From: Charina bottae
Taxonomy: Eukaryota > Chordata > Lepidosauria > Squamata > Charinaidae
Reading direction: 5' to 3'
Assembly: GCA_023362775.1 (NCBI GenBank)
Contig: JALMGJ010000013.1
Coordinates: 28,002,274 to 28,066,273, forward strand
DNA length: 64,000 nucleotides
Within the stretch, counting starts at the first letter, position 1; each line of letters begins with the position of its first letter. Made by a program: the position numbers and the translations under genes. Below the pieces are notes generated by a model. That model ran no database searches, was not told the origin of the DNA, and saw only the letters and a list, made by a program, of their open reading frames with translations. Shown in pieces: positions 57,459 to 64,000 of the stretch.

Positions 57459-59723
57459 ATGGGCGCTGTGGTCAGGGTGGAGCAGGCGGCGGCGGCGGAC
57501 GGGGAGGCGCCCCGGTCTAGCGGAAGCCGCGCCGCGCTGCCCCGCTGGGGCAAACGGCGACGGTCAGCCCCCCGGGTGCTGCCGGACTGGACCCGCTTGC
57601 CCGACGAGGTGCTGGCGCAGGTGCTGAGCTGGGCGCCGCCCGAGACCCTGGCGATGCGCTGCCGGCTGGTGTGCCGCCGGTGGAGGGACCTGGTCGACGG
57701 CCCCTTCGTCTGGAAGCTGCGGTGGAACAGGGACCCCTCGATGCGGGCCGCCCTCCGGGCCGCCAGTCGCTACCCCCGGCTGGAGTGGAGCCGCGTGGGC
57801 GTCCTGCGGCCCTTCGGGAGGAACCTCGTCCGAAACCCCTGCGGGAGAGGTAGGCCGCCCGCCGCCTTGTCGCTTGGAGGAGGAGGAGGGCGGCCCCTCG
57901 GGTGGCTCTCGGGCGCCGCCAGCCTTGCCCCCTTTCCCGGCTGGGCGCGCCGAGACTTCCCGGGACTCGGCTGGGCGCGTTGCTGTGCTTGGGTTACGCG
58001 GACGGTTTGCTTGCGGTTTACCGCTGGGGATCTGCAGCTGTCCTGGAGGGCCCCCGTTGGTTTCACCTCGAGGGGCGCGTCTCGGTGCGTATAGCTCGAA
58101 GGCTTAGCTTAGCGAGCGTCTCTTCCCGTTGCCTCGCCCAGAAAGTCAGCTGAAGGACTCGAAAGCGTGTTCTTTGGCCCTAAAGGCCGCGCCTGCGCTC
58201 TGTGTCCCCAGAGCAGTTCCGACACTGGACTATCCTACACGGCGGGAATGGATGGAGGGTGGAAGCGAACCGGACCCCCGTGGAAGGCGCTGAGGCCCAG
58301 TCCTGCTTTGCCACCTCCTACAGGTGAGTCCCGAATTTCTCCTTTCGCTTGGGAAGAATCCTGGCCTTCACAGTCTTTTGAGGTATCCCTCTTAGTATTA
58401 GCATTATTCTCTGCTGTTTAAGGGGTTCACTCCTTCACGTTGTTGTAATGTGAACTCTTGCTCTAGGTCAGAAATGCACCTTTCACATCTATCTGTTCCC
58501 CCCCCCCCTTTTCTTCAAAGCTGGTGTAAAAAGTACCAGATGATTGATTTGCTGGAGGAAGGTTTCTGGCAGGATCTCCTGGACACCTACCAACCTGACA
58601 TTTTTGTCTCTGACTGGTGAGTTTTTTTCTCCTTTAGCTCCTCTTTTGCACACACACACAAACACAGAGATAAAAAGCAAATAGCTCTTTTTTCCTTCGA
58701 TGACTCCTGTCCGATTTGTCTTGCCCATTTCGGAGCCAAGTGAGAAAATGAATGTGTGTGTTCAGAAGGGCCAGGCCCTTTTGTGGACACTTGGCACCAA
58801 CAGGCGGCTTTTAATGCTTCAGGTTCTTCCGAGAAGGATACATTTTCAGCAGCCATCTTGTACTTCAGCTTTACTGTAACCTTTGCTTGACTCCTGCAGG
58901 TGGGGTGGTCGACAGGACTGCGGCTGTATCTACAAACTCTCGGTTGCCCTCCTGGCAGCTGATAAGAGAACTGAAATTGCTGTTTTCAAAGCCAAGCCAG
59001 ATCCCATCCCTCAGTGGAATAACGCCTCATACCAGCAGGTGCTGTCTGCCGTGCCAGCTTCAAGCCTCCCTTGCTTGGTTGCTGAGTTTCACTGTGCTTG
59101 GCCTGACCGCTGTTTCCTTATTTCCTTCCTTCCTTATTATGGTCCGTTAGGGAGATAACATCAGCAGGGAATTAAATTGCCTTAAAAGTAAAAGAGCCAG
59201 GAAAGAGGAATATAGATTTTGTATCTAGGATTTGCACAAATAGGTTGGTTTTTTTTTAAATGAACAGTAACATCAGAGTAGAATATACTCTAGAATATAC
59301 TAGAGTTATACTAGAGATATATAGAGATATACTGTATTAAAGCAGCTCGGAATCAGAAATTCTGGGTTCTTGGATGGGGACAAATGGTGCTTTAAGGAGA
59401 TAAAGTTCACATGGTACCCTAGTTTTCAAAAAGGCAGCAACCCTAAGTACAAGTAGTTGGATGAGAAGATGTTAAATATGCTTTCCTAAATAATGGCAAT
59501 AAATCACCATGAAGAAACTCCTGCTCCTTAAAACGATTTTCCCGAGTCCAGAAGATGGCTCAGCCTATCTCGCTTCATTTCTCCGTCTCCCCAGGTAACC
59601 CACACATTCAGAAGATACGGCCCTGGAGTTCGCTACATACGTTTCAGACACAAAGGGAAAGACACACAGTTCTGGGAAGGACACTACGGTGCCCGGGTGA
59701 CAAACTCTTCCGTCGTAATCTAG
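57459..59723 (+). CDS. FBXO27: F-box/FBA-domain protein, FBXO27-like (FBXO2/6/17/27/44 family), 5 exons
   Basis: Substrate receptor of an SCF (SKP1-CUL1) ubiquitin ligase; this family binds N-glycans of glycoproteins. Exons: 57459-57849, 58212-58323, 58521-58616, 58900-59038, 59595-59723. All are GT-AG and phases match, giving 288 codons plus stop (human FBXO27 is 283, FBXO17 278). F-box at about residues 45-90: LPDEVLAQVLSWAPPETLAM, RLVCRRWRDLVDGPFVWKL. FBA domain follows: RNLVRNPCG, HWTILHGGNGWRVE, SCFATSY, DLLEEGFWQDLLDTYQP, DWWGGRQDCGCIYKLSVAL and QFWEGHYGARVTNSSVVI. The Phe272-Trp273 pair aligns with the sugar-binding Tyr-Trp of FBXO2. The symbol rests on the neighbours ACP7 and PAK4; FBXO17 or a pre-duplication ancestor is the alternative. 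Confidence 0.93.
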
Positions 59724-59956
59724 TTTTCCCTGGAGCCTCTGCGTGTGGTGGTTTTCGGCAGTGCCGCTGGTTCTCGGGAAGGAGGGAGCACCTTCCAAGA
59801 AGGTGGAAGAGATAACAGGAGGCACATTCCGGGAAGCGATGGTGGGAAAGCCAAGAGGTTCCGAATAGCCCCGCCCTAGAGCTCTCCAGATTACTTCCCC
59901 TCAGGTTAGGCAGAGTTGCTTTGGTCTGGCAAGACTCTGTCTGCACGGTGTGAGCA

Positions 59957-59962
59957 AATAAA
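59957..59962 (+). terminator. FBXO27: Poly(A) signal of FBXO27
   Basis: AATAAA about 235 nt after the stop codon, followed within 30-60 nt by T- and GT-containing sequence. It fits a short 3' UTR. Confidence 0.7.
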
Positions 59963-59989
59963 GAACTGGAGTTTGGCTGGAGTGGTTCT

Positions 59990-61700
59990 TCATTGTTCTT
60001 GGGCTGGCCCTGACACCGTGATCCCTCGTTTGGCAGCCGGGTCCTCTTCAGCCCATTCTTCCAAGCGCTCCAGCTCCGTTTTGCCTCTGAGATTGTATTT
60101 CCGAAGTGGTGAAAAATGAGAGGGAAACCCTGTGGGAGGTATACGGAATCCCAAAAATATTCCTGTTTGTCATATTAAAATAAACAGCCACCCTATTTCT
60201 TGGGAGACTTGTCGATTAATCATTCTTCCAGTAATGAAATATAGTTTAGGGACTTCTGGGAGGCCTGGAGGAAGGACGTGGCGTGCTGCTCCCAGGGCGG
60301 TTGCAGGGTCAGTCCCCTTCCTGCCCCCTCCCACCCTCTGGCTCTGGGCAGGGGCCGCCCCGCCGCCTTGCGGAAGGAGGGCTTCGCGACATCGTTCCGC
60401 CGCCTCTCAGTGGCGGTTGCCCGTGCTCGCCACCAAAGCCAAGGGCACAACGCCCAGCCCAGCCGACGTCCTTTAGCTTCAGGCGGGGGGAAAGAATCGT
60501 GTGCCTCTTCCTCCTCCCTTCCCCCTCTCCAGCATTGAATATATGAATATTAAATTAGTAAACGCTGTACTTTTGTGACATCCCCAGCCCCAGGCCAGCC
60601 TGCTAGCACTAATGGAAGATAGCAGATAATATCCGAGTTTTGCTGCCCACAAGTTACTGCTGCAGCAGCTGCTGTCTTTAATTTTAGTTAGGATGGCTTG
60701 TAAGCCACCCTTGAGAAAACTTTATTTTGAAAAATGGTACCTTACATACTTGCAAATAATACAAGAAGTATAAGTGCCCAAAAATTGGGTTTGGCTTATC
60801 TGCCAGTATATACGGTGATATTTTTCTAAAGTACCTGTATATCCTGTACAGTATGTACTTGTGGGTAAACCCATCCGTGGATAACCTGACCCTTGAATTT
60901 TTAACCAAAACACCATGAAAAATGGATAATCCATGAATTACCCACAGATAAACCAATTGTGAAAATTAAAACATGAAAATTTTGGGAGTCAGCTTATCTG
61001 CAGGTGGTGCCCTGTATTTTGGTTTAAAATTCGAGGGTCAGCTTATGCACTGTTGGTATATATAGCATATCCCTTTTTTTAAAAAAATGATTTTGAGAAA
61101 ATGGAGTACCTCCCTCTCAAAACACTTTGAAGGCTATCTGATGTGATTGCCCCCCCCCCCCAGCATTTCCCAATGTAGTTGCAAGGATTTCTGCCTGGAA
61201 CAGGCTGCTTCCGGATGGGTGGCTCCTCAGTTACCAAATCCCTGCTTTTTCACCATCAGCTACAAGCAGGACTGCAATTAACGTCCCGTGATGGGGAAGG
61301 GGAGAACCTTCAGCCTTTTGGGGCCAGTGGGCACAGGGGGGAGCGTCACAGGTGCAGTCACAGAGCACCACTTTACAGGGGGCAAGGTGGAGGCGATGAA
61401 GACCAAGCCATTTGCCAAGGGAATTCCACTTCCTCCACTGGTGGAGAGGAGCACCGACTTCCCGAGGGGAGCCACAGCTGACCTGTCCTGAAAACCCAGG
61501 GGCCAAGATCCAGGGGGTGGAGGGGATTCAGGATGTGGTGCCCCCATTGTGAGGTGGAGGCTGCCCTGGAGACCCCAGGACCTTTTCTGCAGGGGGCTCT
61601 CAGGAGACCTGGAGGGGGCAGGGGGAGGTGGGTCGCAGGGCCCTCTGGGACAACTGAAAACCATCGGGCCTAGAGAGGGGGGGAGCCTCCCGGGACTCGA
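59990..61700. other. Intergenic interval FBXO27 to kelch gene
   Basis: AT-rich with a poly(C) run near 61150 and a GC-richer right part. Open frames around 61180-61500 have no recognised similarity. The 5' UTR and promoter of the kelch gene probably lie in the right part. Confidence 0.5.
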
Positions 61701-61721
61701 TGCTTCAGACCCAGGGCCATC

Positions 61722-64000
61722 ATGGATCCGCCCGGTTTTGCAGAAGGCGGGGAAAAAGACGCAGAGCCGGAGACGGCCGTGTCTCTCAAAGCTTGTTTTA
61801 GCCAAGGTGGGTCTGCAGGTGCCGAGCTCAGCTGCGGCGGCAGGGGAGGACCGGATGAAGCAGCCGGGGGGAGCCTGGAGCCCGCTCCTGGGCCACTGCG
61901 AGACCGCTCTCCCCAAGCCAAGCTCCAGAAGGGAACCGGGCCGAACGGAACGGAAACCTCCAGATAGGGTAGAAGTCCTGGACGCTGTTCCTTTCATCCC
62001 CGCCTTTCGGGCTTTTCCTCCTAGGAGGAGGAGCCCCGTGCCCGGACCGTGGGAGTATCAGTAGCAGACCTGTGAGCCGTTCTGCTGGTGTATAGGCTGG
62101 AGATCTTCCCTGGGGGCTGAGGATGATGGGAGTGTTAGTCTAATATCTTGGGGGTTTCGCAGATGTCTTTGTGTGGTTATAGCAAACTCTAGCAGGACCC
62201 ATCCTGTGTGTGGGGCAATACCCCCAAACTTTTATGTCTATCCCCTGGGATTTTTCTCCACATTTTTTATCAAAGTTCATAATCATATTTTTCAAATTTT
62301 ACTTTGGCAGCCCTTTGTATCAGCCAGCTGAATTTCCTACAAATGGGGATGGATGAGAGCAAAACGTCAGAGCGCCTGTTTTTTCACAGGCCGCCCTTTC
62401 CTCCCCCCATGGGCATTTGGGAGAAAAAGTCAGCTGGAAGAAAGACATCTCTGCCATTTCTCTCTCCCCCCCCCCCCCCCGAATTCTCTTTGCTCTTACA
62501 GTGGTCTGTCAGAACTACCTAGGCCAGAGCTTTCCAAACTGTGTGTCGGGAGACGTTAGTGTGTCCACTGCAGTGTCTGGGTGTGTCCCGGCGGCTGCTG
62601 CCTCCGAGGCCTGCCAGGATTCCGCGTAGGTCCCAGTGCCTGCCTTGTGCCTTGCTGCCTCCCAACCTGTCCTGCCAGGATTCTGCGCAGGTCCTAGCGC
62701 CTGCCTTGTAAGTTTGGAAAGCTGACCTAGGGGGTCTCACTTCCCTTTGCTTTCCCTCCAGGTCTGAAGCATCTGCATGACATGCAAGAACTCTGCGATG
62801 CCACTTTGATTGCTGGAGGGAAGAGGTTCCCTTGCAACAGGTGCGTCTCCATGTCCCCAGGCTGGGCAGGGGCCCAGGCGACCGAGGCTAAGAAAGGGGG
62901 GCAGGCCCACGGGGCGCCCACAGCTAATCAGATGATCTAAGTCAGTGTTTCTCAACCTTGGCCGCTTTAAGATGGGTTGCCTTGCTGGCTGGGGAATTCT
63001 GGGAGTTGAAGTCCACCCATCTTAAAGCGGCCAAGGTTGAGAAACACTGGTCTACGTTCTCCTCCTCGCAGAGCACTTTTGGCTTCCATCAGCCCCTACT
63101 TCCAGGCCGTGTTCACCAGTGGCTTCAAGGAGTCCCGGGACGGGGAAGTTCTCCTGAAAGACATGGACCCCTGCATCCTCCAGAATCTGTTGACCTACCT
63201 CTACTCGGGGGAGCTGGCTTTCAGTTCTGGAAGCGCGGAAGAGCTGTTCGTAGCAGCGAGCCGGCTCCAGCTCACCCCGGCGCTGAGTCTCATCAGCAGG
63301 TAGCGCAAACCGCCTGGTCTTCGCTGTTCCCCCCGCTTCTGCCTCCCGGCTGTGGGTGTCCCCCGCCGCCACCTCCCGTGACCTTTCTTTTCCTCCCCCG
63401 CAGATACCTAATGGAGAGGATTTCCCCGGAGAACTGTCTCCGACTTTACATGCTGGGCCATGACCACAACCACCCCCTCCTGCTGCACGGCGCGCTACGC
63501 TACCTGGGCCTTCACTTTGACCTCCTCTTTGAGCACAAGGACTTCCTGCAGCTGGACCGGGGGGCTCTGACCTGCATCCTCTCCTCGGACCACCTGGCGG
63601 TGGCCTCCGAAATGGAGATCTTCTGGGCCCTGCAGCGCTGGGTGAGGGCCGAGCCGGCTGAGCGCCTCCCGGTGCTCAAGGCGCTGCTGAGATGCCTGCG
63701 CTTCCCGCTCCTGACCCCGGTGGAGGTTGCACAGGTGCAGGCAGAGGTGGAGATGCTTGGTCAGCAGCTGGAGTTACAGTGGCAGGACCTGGATGGAGCA
63801 GGAAGGCTCCGGGTGAGCGGGGGGCTGCGCCAGGGCATGTACCAGGAAAGGATCATCTGCATCAAAGTGCCCCGTTTGAGGGATATCCTCTCTGTCAGCG
63901 ACGACATGGACTGCTTCGTGGAATGCCTGAACCCGGCCACCGGCTCCAGGACAAAGCTGCCCCCCGTAGAACTGGTGGCCCTCCCCGGCTGCTGCGTCCT
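61722..64000 (+). CDS. BTB-BACK-kelch family protein (KLHL-like), 5' part, cut by window edge
   Basis: Kelch-like proteins are substrate adaptors of CUL3 ubiquitin ligases. Exons: 61722-61806 (predicted first coding exon), 62762-62840, 63072-63299, 63404-64000 and beyond; joined phases match for 329 codons. BTB: MQELCDATLIAGGKRFPCNR, ALLASISPYFQAVFTSGF, LTYLYSGELAFSSGSAEELF. BACK: ISPENCLRLYMLGHDHNHPL, LRYLGLHFDLLFEHKDFLQL, EIFWALQRWVRAEPAERLPV, LLRCLRFPLLTP. The last part (ECLNPATGSRTKLPPVELVA) looks like the first kelch blade. Exon 1 is supported by ATCATGG context, a strong donor (CCAAG before GTGGGT) and the required phase 1, giving KACFSQGLKHLHDM across the junction. I cannot name the ortholog; it occupies the place of FBXO17 in the human order. 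Confidence 0.88.
62517..62732. mobile_element. Nonautonomous hAT-type MITE, second copy
   Basis: The element is 62525-62724, with ends CAGAGCTTTCCAAACTG and AGTTTGGAAAGCTG, flanked by ACCTAGGC and ACCTAGGG (7 of 8 match). It belongs to the same family as 8024-8245, though the interiors differ. It lies in the first intron of the kelch gene, just upstream of exon 2. Confidence 0.75.
62943..63049. mobile_element. Palindromic hairpin MITE, full copy in a short intron
   Basis: Perfect 35-bp arms at 62943-62977 and 63015-63049 (outer end CAGTGTTTCTCAACC), with an inner GGGGAATTCTGGGAGTTG segment. It occupies nearly half of the 231-bp intron between kelch exons 2 and 3 and ends 22 nt before exon 3. 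Confidence 0.85.

Noticed and set aside
61278..61997. Minus-strand open frame of 239 codons
   Set aside because: Overlaps the predicted first exon of the kelch gene on the other strand and shows no known motif; the plus-strand exon has better splice and Kozak support.

Overview
The window is nuclear DNA from a vertebrate, almost certainly a squamate reptile (lizard-type). The genes have vertebrate exon-intron structure with GT-AG junctions. The interspersed repeats are a squamate mix: BovB/RTE LINE tails, tRNA-headed SINEs of the Sauria type with a BovB-like tail, CR1/L2-type LINE ends, hAT-type MITEs and Penelope-like retroelements (PLEs). No bacterial, viral or CRISPR content is seen.

Genes from left to right. 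(1) PAK4 on the minus strand has eight coding exons between 15619 and 4030 (662 codons). Its 3' UTR probably reaches about 1.2 kb, and its 5' end is probably in the CpG island at 45.8-47.0 kb, leaving a first intron of about 30 kb. (2) ACP7, a purple acid phosphatase, is on the minus strand with thirteen coding exons between 53967 and 48446 (458 codons). (3) An F-box/FBA-domain gene is on the plus strand with five exons between 57459 and 59723 (288 codons); synteny makes it the FBXO27 (or FBXO17) counterpart. (4) A BTB-BACK-kelch gene is on the plus strand from about 61722 and runs off the right edge. The order PAK4-ACP7-FBXO27 matches human 19q13.2 as known from general knowledge (there FBXO27 is opposite in strand to ACP7 and PAK4, as here). 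The kelch gene is the unexpected neighbour. The four genes are a kinase, a phosphatase and two ubiquitin-ligase adaptors (CUL1-type and CUL3-type); nothing suggests that they work in one pathway.

The most unusual content is a set of four PLE insertions, each flanked by a 15-16 bp target-site duplication and each ending in the same 3' tail. The largest (54958-56379) is a palindrome of two 689-bp arms with a 3-nt spacer; each arm encodes a GIY-YIG endonuclease fragment. Two smaller copies (6466-6826, 43210-43531) have the same inverted layout, and one (48692-48723) is only 32 bp of tail. Three of the four carry a hammerhead-ribozyme-like hairpin. In the three inverted copies the antisense arm starts at the same point, about 42 nt inside the 3' end, which suggests a fixed second priming site during insertion.

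The long PAK4 intron and the intergenic gaps otherwise hold LINE and SINE fragments, microsatellites, a few local duplications and some AT-rich, homeodomain-site-rich blocks that could be conserved enhancers. Exon boundaries were derived by eye from splice signals, reading frame and family similarity; UTRs, promoters and poly(A) sites are inferences.
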